From the NCBI RefSeq assembly GCF_902506535.1, contig NZ_LR733827.1, positions 1,906,310 through 1,970,309 of the forward strand: a DNA stretch of 64,000 bases, read 5' to 3'. A program made the position numbers and the translations under genes. The notes beneath the pieces were generated by a model. That model did no database searches. It was not told the DNA's origin and saw nothing but the letters and a program-made list of their open reading frames with translations. Positions within the stretch are counted from its first letter, which is position 1. Each line of letters starts with the position of its first letter. The DNA comes from Pseudomonas sp. 8Z (GTDB taxonomy: Bacteria > Pseudomonadota > Gammaproteobacteria > Pseudomonadales > Pseudomonadaceae). Below are positions 31,800 through 40,023 of this stretch, in pieces.

Positions 31800-32732
31800 T
31801 CAGGCCCACCAGTAGCGCACCATGTGGAAGAACACCGGCGCTGCGAAACAGACCGAGTCCAGACGGTCGAGCATGCCGCCGTGGCCTTCGATCATGTGGC
31901 CCCAGTCTTTCACCCCACGATCGCGTTTGATCGCCGACATCACCAGGCCGCCGGCGAAGCCGAGCATGCACACCAGCAGGGCGAACAACGCTGCCTGCCA
32001 GAAGGCAAACGGGGTGATCCAGCACAGCAGGGCGCCGATCAGTGTGGCCAGCGCTACGCCGCCGATAAAGCCTTCCACGGTTTTCGAGGGCGACAGTTTG
32101 GGTGCGATCTTGTGCTTGCCGAACAGCTTGCCGCACACGTACTGCAGCACGTCGGATATCTGCACCACGATGATCAGCCAGGCGATCAGCAGCAGGTTGC
32201 GCCCTTCGTAGCCGGGGATTTCCAGAGTCAGTAACGCCGGCACGGCAGAGATGCAGAATACGGCGATCATCAGGCCCCACTGCACCTTGGCTGCACGCTC
32301 CAGGTAGCGCGTAGTGTCGCCGCCCAGCGAGGCGAGGATCGGCAGTAGCAGGAAGAGATAGACCGGGATGAAGATGGCGAACAGACCGTACCAGTTGAAC
32401 ATGATCAGCAGGTACTGCAGCGGCAAGGCGAAGTAGAAGGCGGCTACCAGTGCGGGGTAGTCGCTGCGCCGGGTTGGCGCCAGGGTCATGAATTCGCGCA
32501 GTGCGTAGAAGGACACAAAGTAGAACAGCACGATCACGCCGTTGTTGCCGAACAGGAAGGCGATGCCGATGACCAGCACCATCACCCACCAGGCGTTGAT
32601 TCGGGCGTTGAGGTTGTCGATTACCGGGCTGGGGTTGTCGCCACTGCGCTTTTTGAGGATCAAGCCAATCAGGCTGGCGAGCAGTAGCAGGGCACCGATA
32701 CCGGCGAACAGCAGCAGGGTGTTGTTATCCAT
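31800..32732 (-). CDS. CdsA-like phosphatidate cytidylyltransferase (YnbB-like)
   Basis: 310 residues with about eight hydrophobic segments. The CDP-diacylglycerol synthase signature is present: SPSKTVEGFIGG (residues 214-225) and, about 45 residues later, KRDRGVKDWGHMIEGHGGMLDRLDS (269-293). It should make a CDP-activated lipid from CTP and phosphatidic acid in the inner membrane. The ATG at 32732 gives the normal N-terminus; the acyltransferase gene ends one base upstream, so they form an operon. Because it is grouped with a PlsC-like and a YnbA-like gene and not with the housekeeping uppS/dxr/bamA cluster, it is probably a paralogue of the essential cdsA. The final lipid product is unknown. 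Confidence 0.88.
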   Translation of the reverse strand: MDNNTLLLFAGIGALLLLASLIGLILKKRSGDNPSPVIDNLNARINAWWVMVLVIGIAFLFGNNGVIVLFYFVSFYALREFMTLAPTRRSDYPALVAAFYFALPLQYLLIMFNWYGLFAIFIPVYLFLLLPILASLGGDTTRYLERAAKVQWGLMIAVFCISAVPALLTLEIPGYEGRNLLLIAWLIIVVQISDVLQYVCGKLFGKHKIAPKLSPSKTVEGFIGGVALATLIGALLCWITPFAFWQAALFALLVCMLGFAGGLVMSAIKRDRGVKDWGHMIEGHGGMLDRLDSVCFAAPVFFHMVRYWWA

Positions 32733-32733
32733 C

Positions 32734-33357
32734 TCAGGCCTCCTCGGGTGCCAGTGCCAGCAGCGCGTTGCGTGCGCGTTCAAGGAAGGCGTCTTTGCCT
32801 TCACCCTCGCTACGCTGCAGCGCAGCGCCGAAGCTCAGAGTGCACAACAGTGGCAGCGGTAGCGCCCTGCCCTTGGGCATCACGCGGTTGAGGTTGGCGA
32901 TCCATACGGGCACCAGTTCCACTTCGGGGCGTGCCTGCGCCAGGTGGTAGAGTCCGCTCTTGAACGGCAGCAGCGGATCGTCACTCAGATTGCGCGTACC
33001 TTCGGGGAAGATGATCAGCGAGTCGCCGCCGTCCAGTGCATCGAGCATCGCTTGCAGCGGGTTGCCGCCCTCTTCCTTACGCGCGCGGTCGACCAGTACG
33101 CCGTTGAACACCCGCTTGATCAGAAAGCTGCGCACGCCGGGTTTGAGCCAGTAATCGGCGCCAGCCACTGGACGCGTACGCTTGCGCAATTCGGGCGGCA
33201 GTGATGCCCAGAGCAGAACGAAGTCGCCGTGGCTGCTGTGGTTGGCGTAATACAGGCGCTGCGTCGGCTGCGCGGTACTGCCGAGCCACAGGGCTCGTGC
33301 ACCGGTCAGCAGGCGAGCCGCCGAAGTGATGGCGAAAGCGGTCAATGCGGCGAGCAT
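32734..33357 (-). CDS. PlsC-family 1-acylglycerol-3-phosphate acyltransferase-like protein
   Basis: 207 residues. An N-terminal membrane segment precedes the acyltransferase block I motif NHSSHGD (residues 39-45, HX4D with His40 and Asp45) and block III FPEGTR (117-122). Block II-like basic residues lie around FNGVLVDRARK. The ATG at 33357 gives the hydrophobic start MLAALTAFAIT. It lies between the YnbA-like and CdsA-like genes in one operon, so it probably supplies or remodels the phosphatidate used by its neighbours. It is distinct from lptA at 34246. Confidence 0.85.
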   Translation of the reverse strand: MLAALTAFAITSAARLLTGARALWLGSTAQPTQRLYYANHSSHGDFVLLWASLPPELRKRTRPVAGADYWLKPGVRSFLIKRVFNGVLVDRARKEEGGNPLQAMLDALDGGDSLIIFPEGTRNLSDDPLLPFKSGLYHLAQARPEVELVPVWIANLNRVMPKGRALPLPLLCTLSFGAALQRSEGEGKDAFLERARNALLALAPEEA

Positions 33358-33454
33358 GAGGACTCCTTGGGCTGCAAAGGGAGGACGGCAGGTGTGTGGT
33401 GGCGGGCGATGTTTAAGTGGTGCATGGAATCTCCGTATTCCGTTACTGGTGGGC

Positions 33455-34060
33455 TCAGGCGGTCTCTGCCAGCCCATGACGAACGCGGTTGTAGAGGGTG
33501 TAAAGCAGCAGTGCCAGGATCAGAGCGAGCAACGTGTTGATCCACAGGGCCGATAACAGGCCGGTGGCGACACCGGCGCCGAGCACGCCGAAGCAAAAAG
33601 CGCGGTCGCTCTTGCCCATAGGCCCGTCATAGCGGCGTGAGGCGCCGACCATCGGCCCGAGTACACCTGCGTATTCGCTGATCACCGCCAATAGCACCAC
33701 AAGCACCGCTAGCAGTGGCGATACGCCGGGCAGCAGTGCGAAAGGCAGATAAAGGGCGCTATCGGCGATTACATCGCAGAGTTCGTTGAGGTAGGCGCCA
33801 AGCTTCGATTGCTGGCCGAACTCACGGGCGAGCATGCCGTCAACGGCGTTCAGTGCCATGCGCAGCAGCATCCATAACGGAATCAGGGCGAATAGCCAGG
33901 TAACCGAGGGAAAAGCAGCGAGCAGCGCGCCGAGTAGCAGCGAGACGATGGCGGCGGTCAGGGTTACCTGGTTGGCGGTGACACCGCGAGCATAGAGACG
34001 CTGCACGCCTGGGCGCAGCAGGTTTTGGAAGGCCGGCTTGAGTTGGTAGATCGATGGCAT
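33455..34060 (-). CDS. CDP-alcohol phosphatidyltransferase family protein (YnbA-like)
   Basis: 201 residues with about six membrane helices. The family motif is recognisable, NAVDGMLAR then GAYLNELCD, but the classical D-x2-DG-x2-AR-x8-G-x3-D-x3-D pattern reads Asn71, Asp74, Asn92, Asp96: two of the four metal/catalytic aspartates are Asn. My recollection of E. coli YnbA is that it has the same substitutions, so this is a subfamily trait, not damage. It starts the three-gene lipid operon. Its function in joining an alcohol to CDP-diacylglycerol is uncertain because of the altered motif; the substrate is unknown. Confidence 0.82.
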   Translation of the reverse strand: MPSIYQLKPAFQNLLRPGVQRLYARGVTANQVTLTAAIVSLLLGALLAAFPSVTWLFALIPLWMLLRMALNAVDGMLAREFGQQSKLGAYLNELCDVIADSALYLPFALLPGVSPLLAVLVVLLAVISEYAGVLGPMVGASRRYDGPMGKSDRAFCFGVLGAGVATGLLSALWINTLLALILALLLYTLYNRVRHGLAETA

Positions 34061-34234
34061 GGCAGTGAATTCCCTTTCTGAACATCTGGCATACAGCGGA
34101 CTTGTGCAGTCACGCTGTATGAATATTCAGGAAGTTATACCCTGCCGCAGAATTTTCCTAGTGGCGTTTATAACCCAGGGAAATCAGGCACATGAAGCCA
34201 TGATATGGCGCTTTGCTGGTATTCCGTGCACAGC

Positions 34235-34243
34235 TTATCCACA
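34235..34243 (+). promoter_or_regulatory. DnaA box (perfect), 3' of lptA
   Basis: TTATCCACA just beyond the lptA stop, in the 185-base spacer before the YnbA-like gene. It is isolated, 17 kb from oriC. It could titrate DnaA or be chance. The rest of the spacer (34061-34234) must hold the promoter of the lipid operon. Confidence 0.4.
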
Positions 34244-34245
34244 GG

Positions 34246-35013
34246 TCAGGCGGTTTCACCCACGCTGGCTGAAACAGGGGCTTCGCCGCGCATTTCGGTC
34301 TGCTGCTGGCGAACCCATTGGAAAGCACGTTCGTTCAGTTCTGCGATGGCGCGCGGGCCTTCGCCTTCGGCGTGCATCGGTGCACCGATGACCACCTGGA
34401 CGGTGCCGGAGTGCTTGCCCCAGCCAGCCTTGGGCCAAAACTCGCCGGCGTTGTGAGCGATAGGCAGCACCGGCAGACCGGCGTTGACTGCCAGCGCCGC
34501 GCCGCCACGGGAGAACTTGCCGATCTGACCCGGCGGAATGCGCGTGCCTTCGGGGAATACCAGCACCCAGGCGCCCTGCTTGAGTCGTTCGTCACCCTGC
34601 TTGGCCATCTGCTTGAGCGCGGCCTTGGGGTTGCTGCGGTCGATGGCGATGGGCTTGAGCAGCGCCATGCCCCAGCCGAAGAACGGCACACGCAGCAGCT
34701 CACGCTTGACCACCTGCGACAGCGGCTCGAAGAACCCGGACAGGAAGAAGGTTTCCCAGGTGCTCTGGTGGTTGGCGAGGATCACGCAGGGGCGCGCGGG
34801 GATGTTCTCCAGGCCACGCACTTCATAGCGGATGCCGACGATAACCTTGGCCAGCCACACACCGCAGTTGCACCAGGCCTGGACGACGAAGCGATAGCGC
34901 TGGCGGAATGGCAGCAAGGGTGCCACCACCAGGCTGATCAGGCACCAGAAGAACGAGCTGGACGACAGCAGCAGGTAGAAAAGCGTGACTCTGAGGGCCT
35001 GCAGGATCGCCAT
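34246..35013 (-). CDS. lptA: 1-acyl-sn-glycerol-3-phosphate acyltransferase
   Basis: 255 residues. An N-terminal membrane helix (TLFYLLLSSSSFFWCLISLVV) is followed by NHQSTWE (residues 81-87, HX4-acidic catalytic block) and FPEGTR (153-158). It acylates lysophosphatidic acid to phosphatidic acid at the inner membrane. The ATG at 35013 (MAILQALRV) gives the length known for the P. aeruginosa orthologue. In P. aeruginosa this gene follows gyrB directly; here defence island 2 and the lipid operon intervene. It is 13 bases after gmhB. Confidence 0.93.
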   Translation of the reverse strand: MAILQALRVTLFYLLLSSSSFFWCLISLVVAPLLPFRQRYRFVVQAWCNCGVWLAKVIVGIRYEVRGLENIPARPCVILANHQSTWETFFLSGFFEPLSQVVKRELLRVPFFGWGMALLKPIAIDRSNPKAALKQMAKQGDERLKQGAWVLVFPEGTRIPPGQIGKFSRGGAALAVNAGLPVLPIAHNAGEFWPKAGWGKHSGTVQVVIGAPMHAEGEGPRAIAELNERAFQWVRQQQTEMRGEAPVSASVGETA

Positions 35014-35026
35014 TGAACTTTGCACC

Positions 35027-35557
35027 TTATGAGAGCAGTTGATCGGCGACAGCCGCCAGATCATTGAATACCAGGGTTCCTGGCGGCAGGGGCTTGGCCA
35101 GGGTTCGTTCACCTTTTCCGGTCTTCACCAGCACAGGCTGACAATCGACGGTCAGCGCCGCCTGCAGGTCACCGCTGGTGTCGCCGACGAACCAGACGCC
35201 TGCCAGTTCCGTGCCGTAGTGCGCGGCGATTTGCTTGAGCATCCCCGGCTTGGGTTTGCGGCAGTCGCAGCCCTCGTCCGGGCCATGTGGGCAATGGACG
35301 ATTAGGCCGATTTCGCCGCCCTGCTCGGCCACCAGCTCACGCAGGCGCGTATGCATCGACTCCAGGGTCGCCAGGTCGTAATAGCCTCGCGCGATGCCGG
35401 ACTGGTTGGTGGCTACCGCTACCGTCCAGCCTGCTTGCGACAGGCGTGCGATGGCGGTGATCGACGAGGCAATCGGGAGCCACTCGTCGAGCGTCTTGAT
35501 ATAGGCGTCGGAGTCTTGGTTGATGACCCCGTCGCGGTCGAGGATGAGTAATTTCAT
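35027..35557 (-). CDS. gmhB: D-glycero-beta-D-manno-heptose 1,7-bisphosphate 7-phosphatase
   Basis: 176 residues, HAD-superfamily phosphatase of the ADP-heptose pathway for lipopolysaccharide core. The nucleophile motif LDRDGVIN is at residues 5-12. TNQSGIARG follows, then the zinc-binding cysteine cluster CPHGPDEGCDCRKPKPG, which distinguishes GmhB from other HAD enzymes, and FVGDTSGDLQAA. The start at 35557 (MKLLILDRDG) is preferred over the upstream ATG at 35572, which falls in repeat sequence. Confidence 0.95.
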   Translation of the reverse strand: MKLLILDRDGVINQDSDAYIKTLDEWLPIASSITAIARLSQAGWTVAVATNQSGIARGYYDLATLESMHTRLRELVAEQGGEIGLIVHCPHGPDEGCDCRKPKPGMLKQIAAHYGTELAGVWFVGDTSGDLQAALTVDCQPVLVKTGKGERTLAKPLPPGTLVFNDLAAVADQLLS

Positions 35558-35560
35558 AGC

Positions 35561-35629
35561 CGCAAGCTCCAAGCCGCAAGCTACAAGTCAACAGCGGCCT
35601 GCTTGCCGCTTGAAGCTTGTAGCTTGCGG
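35561..35629. repeat. AAGCTT-rich intergenic inverted repeat
   Basis: Arms rich in GCAAGCT/CAAGCCGCAAG (35561-35587) and CCGCTTGAAGCTTGTAGCTT (35606-35625) can form a hairpin between glyS and gmhB. A closely related element lies at 47434-47497. Confidence 0.7.
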
Positions 35630-35638
35630 TTGCTGGCT

Positions 35639-37693
35639 TTAGCCCAGCACCGAGATATCCGCCACGCCTAAGAACAGCCCGCGCAGGCGGGCCAGCAGGG
35701 CGTAACGGTTGGCGCGCACGCGGGCGTCTTCAGCGTTGACCAGCACCGCTTCGAAGAAGGCGTCTACTGGTTCGCGCAGGCTGGCCAGCTTGGCCAGCGC
35801 CTCGTTGTACTGACGCGCGGCAGCCAGCGGCTGCACAGCGTGGTCAGCTTGCTGGATGGCCGCATGCAGTGCGAACTCGCTGGGGTTGTCGAAGTAGTGC
35901 GCTGCGACCTGGGCAGCGATGCCGCCTTCAGCCTTGCTGAGCAGGTTCGACACACGCTTGTTGGCGGCGGCCAGGGCCGCGGCTTGCGGCAGCGTACGGA
36001 AAGCCTGCACGGCCTGCACGCGCTGGTCGAAGTCCAGCGGCGAGGTCGGGTTCACCGCACGCACGGCCTGGTACACGGCGACTTCAATGCCTTCGTCTTC
36101 GTAGCGTGCACGCAGGCGGTCGAAGATGAACTCCAGCACCTGTGCGGCCAGGCTTTCAGACTTGACCTTGCCTGCGTACTGGGCGACGGCGAAGTCGACC
36201 GCAGCGGCCAGGTTCAGATCCAGGCCCTTCTCGATCAGGATGCGCAGTACGCCGAGGGCGGCGCGACGCAGGGCGTAGGGGTCTTTCGAGCCGGTCGGCA
36301 GCATGCCGATGCCGAAGATGCCGACCAGGGTGTCGAGCTTGTCGGCCACCGCCACAGCCGCGCCAGTCAGGGTGCTCGGCAGTTCGGCACCGGCACCGCG
36401 CGGCATGTACTGCTCGTTCAGGGCCAGGGCGACGTCTTCGGGCTCACCATCGTTGAGCGCGTAGTAGTAACCGGCGATACCTTGCATTTCCGGGAACTCG
36501 CCGACCATCTCGGTGGCCAGGTCGCACTTGGACAGCAGGCCGGCACGAGCGGCGCGCTGAGCGTCACCACCCACTTCGCGGGCGATGAAGCCGGCCAGCG
36601 CCGAGACGCGTTCGGCCTTGTCGAATACCGAACCGAGCTGTGCCTGGAATACCACGTTGGCCAGGCGCTGGTTGAAGCTTTCCAGCTTCTGCTTCTTGTC
36701 CTGCTTGAAGAAGAACTCGGCGTCGGTCAGGCGCGGACGCACGACTTTCTCGTTGCCCGAGACGATCTGTGCCGGGTCCTTGGACTCGATGTTGGCCACG
36801 GTGATGAAGCGCGGCAGCAGCTTGCCATTGGCATCGAGCAGGCAGAAATACTTCTGGTTGTCCTGCATGGTGCTGATCAGCGCTTCTTGCGGCACTTCGA
36901 GGAAGCGCTCTTCGAACGAGCAGACCAGCGGCACCGGCCACTCGACCAGGGCGGTGACTTCGTCCAGCAACGCTGGCGGCACAATCGCAGTGCCCTGCTC
37001 GGCTGCGGCCAGTTCGTCGACGCGGCGGCTGATGATCTCACGGCGCTCGGCGAAGTCGGCCAGCACATAGGCGCTGCGCAGGTCTTCGGCGTAGCTGGCC
37101 GGGCTGCTGATACGCACGTCGCGGTTGGCATGGAAGCGGTGGCCACGGGAGATGCGACCGGCTTTCTGGGTGAGAATTTCGCAATCGACCACGCTGTCGC
37201 CGAAGAGCATTACCAGCCACTGGGTCGGACGTACGAACTCGTCACGACGGGCGGCCCAGCGCATGCGTTTGGGGATCGGCAGATCGTTCAGCGAGTCGGC
37301 CACGATGGTCGGCAGCAGGTTCACGGCCGGCTGGCCGGGGATGTGCTGGGCGAAGCGCAGTTTCGCGCCGCTGCGGTCGATTTCGGTGATGTCCACGCCA
37401 CACTTGCGGGCGAAGCCCAGGGCGGCCTGGGTCGGGTTGCCGTCGGCGTCGAAGGCGGCCTGAATGGGCGGGCCGTCGAGGTTCATGCTGCGGTCGGCCT
37501 GCTGTTCTTCGAGCTGCTCGACCAGTACCGCGAGGCGGCGCGGCGCGGCGTACACGCGCGTACTGGCATAGTTCAGACCGGCGGCTTTGAGGCCTTTTTC
37601 GATACCGGCGAGGAAGGCGTCACCGAGGCTTTTCAGCGCTTTGGGTGGCAGTTCTTCGGTGCCCAGTTCGACCAGGAAATCTTGTGCACTCAT
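35639..37693 (-). CDS. glyS: Glycyl-tRNA synthetase beta subunit
   Basis: 684 residues, the normal length of bacterial GlyS. It begins MSAQDFLVELGTEELPPKALKSL, the family signature, and ends with a helical anticodon-binding-like region (SPLDFDQRVQAVQAFRTLPQAAALAAANKRVSNLL). With GlyQ it forms the alpha2beta2 enzyme that charges tRNA-Gly; the beta subunit carries tRNA-binding domains. The start overlaps the glyQ stop by ATGA. Conspicuous long open frames on the opposite strand are compositional shadows. Confidence 0.98.
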   Translation of the reverse strand: MSAQDFLVELGTEELPPKALKSLGDAFLAGIEKGLKAAGLNYASTRVYAAPRRLAVLVEQLEEQQADRSMNLDGPPIQAAFDADGNPTQAALGFARKCGVDITEIDRSGAKLRFAQHIPGQPAVNLLPTIVADSLNDLPIPKRMRWAARRDEFVRPTQWLVMLFGDSVVDCEILTQKAGRISRGHRFHANRDVRISSPASYAEDLRSAYVLADFAERREIISRRVDELAAAEQGTAIVPPALLDEVTALVEWPVPLVCSFEERFLEVPQEALISTMQDNQKYFCLLDANGKLLPRFITVANIESKDPAQIVSGNEKVVRPRLTDAEFFFKQDKKQKLESFNQRLANVVFQAQLGSVFDKAERVSALAGFIAREVGGDAQRAARAGLLSKCDLATEMVGEFPEMQGIAGYYYALNDGEPEDVALALNEQYMPRGAGAELPSTLTGAAVAVADKLDTLVGIFGIGMLPTGSKDPYALRRAALGVLRILIEKGLDLNLAAAVDFAVAQYAGKVKSESLAAQVLEFIFDRLRARYEDEGIEVAVYQAVRAVNPTSPLDFDQRVQAVQAFRTLPQAAALAAANKRVSNLLSKAEGGIAAQVAAHYFDNPSEFALHAAIQQADHAVQPLAAARQYNEALAKLASLREPVDAFFEAVLVNAEDARVRANRYALLARLRGLFLGVADISVLG

Positions 37694-38637
37694 GCTTGCG
37701 CCTCCAGCTTGGCCAGTACTTCTTCACGCAGTTCGGGGGTGGCCATGGGGAAGCCGAGTCGGGCGCGAGCCTGCAGGTAGCTCTGCGCCACGGCGCGGGC
37801 CAGGGTACGCACGCGCAGGATGTACTGCTGACGCGCGGTTACCGAGATGGCGCGGCGGGCGTCGAGCAGGTTGAAGGTGTGCGAGGCCTTGAGCACCATT
37901 TCATAGGTCGGCAGCGGCAATTGCAGCTCGATCAGGCGGTTGGCTTCGCTCTCGTAGAAGTCGAACAGCTCGAACAGCTTCTCGACGTTGGCGTGTTCGA
38001 AGTTGTAGGTCGACTGCTCCACTTCGTTCTGGTGGAACACGTCGCCGTAGGTCACGGTGCCGAACGGGCCGTCGGTCCAGATCAGGTCGTAGACCGAGTC
38101 CACACCCTGCAGATACATGGCCAGGCGCTCCAGGCCGTAGGTGATCTCGCCAGTCACCGGGTAGCACTCGATGCCGCCGACCTGCTGGAAGTAGGTGAAC
38201 TGGGTGACTTCCATGCCATTGAGCCAGATTTCCCAGCCCAGACCCCAGGCGCCGAGGGTCGGCGATTCCCAGTTGTCTTCGACGAAGCGGATGTCATGCA
38301 CTTCCGGGTCGAGGCCGATGGCCTTGAGCGAGCCCAGGTAAAGCTCCTGGAAGTTCTCCGGGTTGGGCTTCAACACCACCTGGAACTGGTAGTAATGCTG
38401 CAGGCGGTTGGGGTTTTCGCCGTAACGGCCGTCGGTCGGACGACGCGAAGGTTGCACGTAGGCGGCGTTCCAGGTTTCCGGGCCGACGGCGCGCAGGAAG
38501 GTGGCGGTGTGGAAGGTGCCGGCGCCTACTTCCATGTCGTAGGGTTGCAGCACCACGCAGCCCTGCTCGGCCCAGTAGTTCTGCAGGGCCAGGATCAGAT
38601 CCTGGAAGGTACGCGCGGCAGGCTTGTTCTGGCTCAC
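37690..38637 (-). CDS. glyQ: Glycyl-tRNA synthetase alpha subunit
   Basis: 315 residues, catalytic subunit of the tetrameric class II glycyl-tRNA synthetase. Highly conserved stretches are visible: TFQDLILALQNYWAEQGCVV, LQPYDMEVGAGTFHTATFLR and YVQPSRRPTDGRYGENPNRL. The GTG at 38637 (MSQNKPAARTFQ) has AGGTGA upstream; the ATG further upstream lies in the divergent promoter region shared with tag. Confidence 0.98.
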   Translation of the reverse strand: MSQNKPAARTFQDLILALQNYWAEQGCVVLQPYDMEVGAGTFHTATFLRAVGPETWNAAYVQPSRRPTDGRYGENPNRLQHYYQFQVVLKPNPENFQELYLGSLKAIGLDPEVHDIRFVEDNWESPTLGAWGLGWEIWLNGMEVTQFTYFQQVGGIECYPVTGEITYGLERLAMYLQGVDSVYDLIWTDGPFGTVTYGDVFHQNEVEQSTYNFEHANVEKLFELFDFYESEANRLIELQLPLPTYEMVLKASHTFNLLDARRAISVTARQQYILRVRTLARAVAQSYLQARARLGFPMATPELREEVLAKLEAQA

Positions 38638-38808
38638 GAAAAAATCACCTGTGGAGGCTTGCGAGGGAAAGCCGGGGAGTATATCGAAACTCGGCGCAAG
38701 CCGCAGGGTACGGCACATCGGCATCATCGTGATGAGCGCTTGCGCTGTATTTATATCCAGTTATTTTGTGGTTATAGTCACTTCTTCTCCTGACCGAGGC
38801 TCACAGAC
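38638..38808. promoter_or_regulatory. Divergent promoter region of glyQS and tag
   Basis: 171 bases between divergent genes. An AT-rich patch around 38748-38780 (TATTTATATCCAGTTATTTTGTGGTTATAG) lies upstream of tag and is the likeliest promoter location; individual -10/-35 boxes cannot be fixed with confidence. Confidence 0.4.
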
Positions 38809-39363
38809 ATGCCCCGCTGCTTCTGGTGTACCGACGATCCGCTGTACCAGGCCTATCACGACGAGGAATGGGGTGTGCCGCAGCGCGATGCGCGCCATCT
38901 GTTCGAGATGCTGTTGCTCGAAGGCGCGCAGGCCGGGCTGTCGTGGATCACCGTGCTGAAGAAGCGCGAGCGCTATCGCCAGGTGTTGCATAACTTCGAT
39001 GCCGAGCGCCTGGCGCGGCTCTCCGACGAGGAAATCGAGGCGCTGATGCAGGACCCCGGCATCATCCGCAATCGCCTCAAGCTCAAGGCCGTGCGGCAGA
39101 ACGCCCAGGCCTGGCTGAAGTTGGAGGATCCGGTGACGCTGCTCTGGTCATTTGTCGGCGGCGCGCCGAAGGTCAATCATTTCAGTGACCGCAGCCAGGT
39201 GCCTGCGGTAACGCCCGAGGCCGAAGCGATGAGCAAGGCGCTGAAGAAGGCCGGTTTCACCTTCGTCGGCCCGACCATCTGCTATGCCTTCATGCAGGCC
39301 ACGGGTATGGTGATGGATCACACCATCGACTGCGACCGCTACGCGCCACTGAAGAGCTCATGA
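38809..39363 (+). CDS. tag: DNA-3-methyladenine glycosylase I
   Basis: 184 residues, base-excision glycosylase removing 3-methyladenine. The N-terminal PRCFWCTDDPLYQAYHDEEWG carries Cys4 and His17, and MDHTIDCDRY carries His171 and Cys175: together the zinc-snap ligands known for E. coli Tag. The helix-hairpin-helix-like core includes LLEGAQAGLSWITVLKKRE. The stop overlaps the next gene's start (ATGA), suggesting one transcript. Confidence 0.96.
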   Translation: MPRCFWCTDDPLYQAYHDEEWGVPQRDARHLFEMLLLEGAQAGLSWITVLKKRERYRQVLHNFDAERLARLSDEEIEALMQDPGIIRNRLKLKAVRQNAQAWLKLEDPVTLLWSFVGGAPKVNHFSDRSQVPAVTPEAEAMSKALKKAGFTFVGPTICYAFMQATGMVMDHTIDCDRYAPLKSS

Positions 39364-39968
39364 CCACTATCACCACGCTGGATGAACTGTTGGCACTGTA
39401 CGGCGAAAGCCACGAACGCTCGCGGCGCAAGGAACTGCCACGGCTGATCGACCCCTATCGTGCATTGATCCAGGCTTCGCCCTTCGTGGTGCTGGCCAGC
39501 GCTGGCCCGGATGGTCTCGATTGCTCGCCACGTGGCGATGCATCGGGCTTTGTGCAGATTCTCGACGACCAGACCCTGCTGCTGCCGGATCGCCCCGGCA
39601 ACAACCGCATCGACAGCTTGCGCAACATCGTGCAGAACCCGCACGTCGCGCTGCTGTTCCTGATTCCCGGCGTTGGCGAAAGCCTGCGGGTCAATGGCCG
39701 GGCGCAGATTTCTCTCGATCCAGAGCTGTTGGAGCGGGGGCGCGTCGGGGACAAACTGCCACGCAGTGTGCTGCGCATTGATATCGATAGCTGCTACTTC
39801 CAGTGCTCCAAGGCAGCACTGCGCTCGGGGCTGTGGGATCTCTCGCGTCAGGTTGAGCGCGCCAGCCTGCCCAGTGCTGGCGATATATTCCGCTGCATCT
39901 ATGAAGAGTTCGACGTTGAAGCCTATGAGCGCGATCTGCAGCAACGGCAGCGCAGCAGCCTGTACTGA
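39360..39968 (+). CDS. PPOX-class FMN-dependent flavoprotein (MSMEG_1061-like)
   Basis: 202 residues of the pyridoxamine-5'-phosphate-oxidase-like split-barrel fold: FVVLASAGPDGLDCSPRGDASGFVQILDDQTLLLPDRPGNN, then IDSLRNIVQNPHVALLFLIPG. It probably binds FMN or F420-like flavin. The physiological substrate is unknown and it is not the biosynthetic PdxH. It is translationally coupled to tag by ATGA overlap. Confidence 0.85.
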   Translation: MTTITTLDELLALYGESHERSRRKELPRLIDPYRALIQASPFVVLASAGPDGLDCSPRGDASGFVQILDDQTLLLPDRPGNNRIDSLRNIVQNPHVALLFLIPGVGESLRVNGRAQISLDPELLERGRVGDKLPRSVLRIDIDSCYFQCSKAALRSGLWDLSRQVERASLPSAGDIFRCIYEEFDVEAYERDLQQRQRSSLY

Positions 39969-40023
39969 CTGCATCGGCACACGTCGCTACACTTGACGCT
40001 TTTCTGAGCGGTTGGAGTGTGTC

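Noticed and set aside
35840..37780. 646-codon frame antisense to glyS
   Set aside because: A shadow of glyS codon bias; no recognisable domain.
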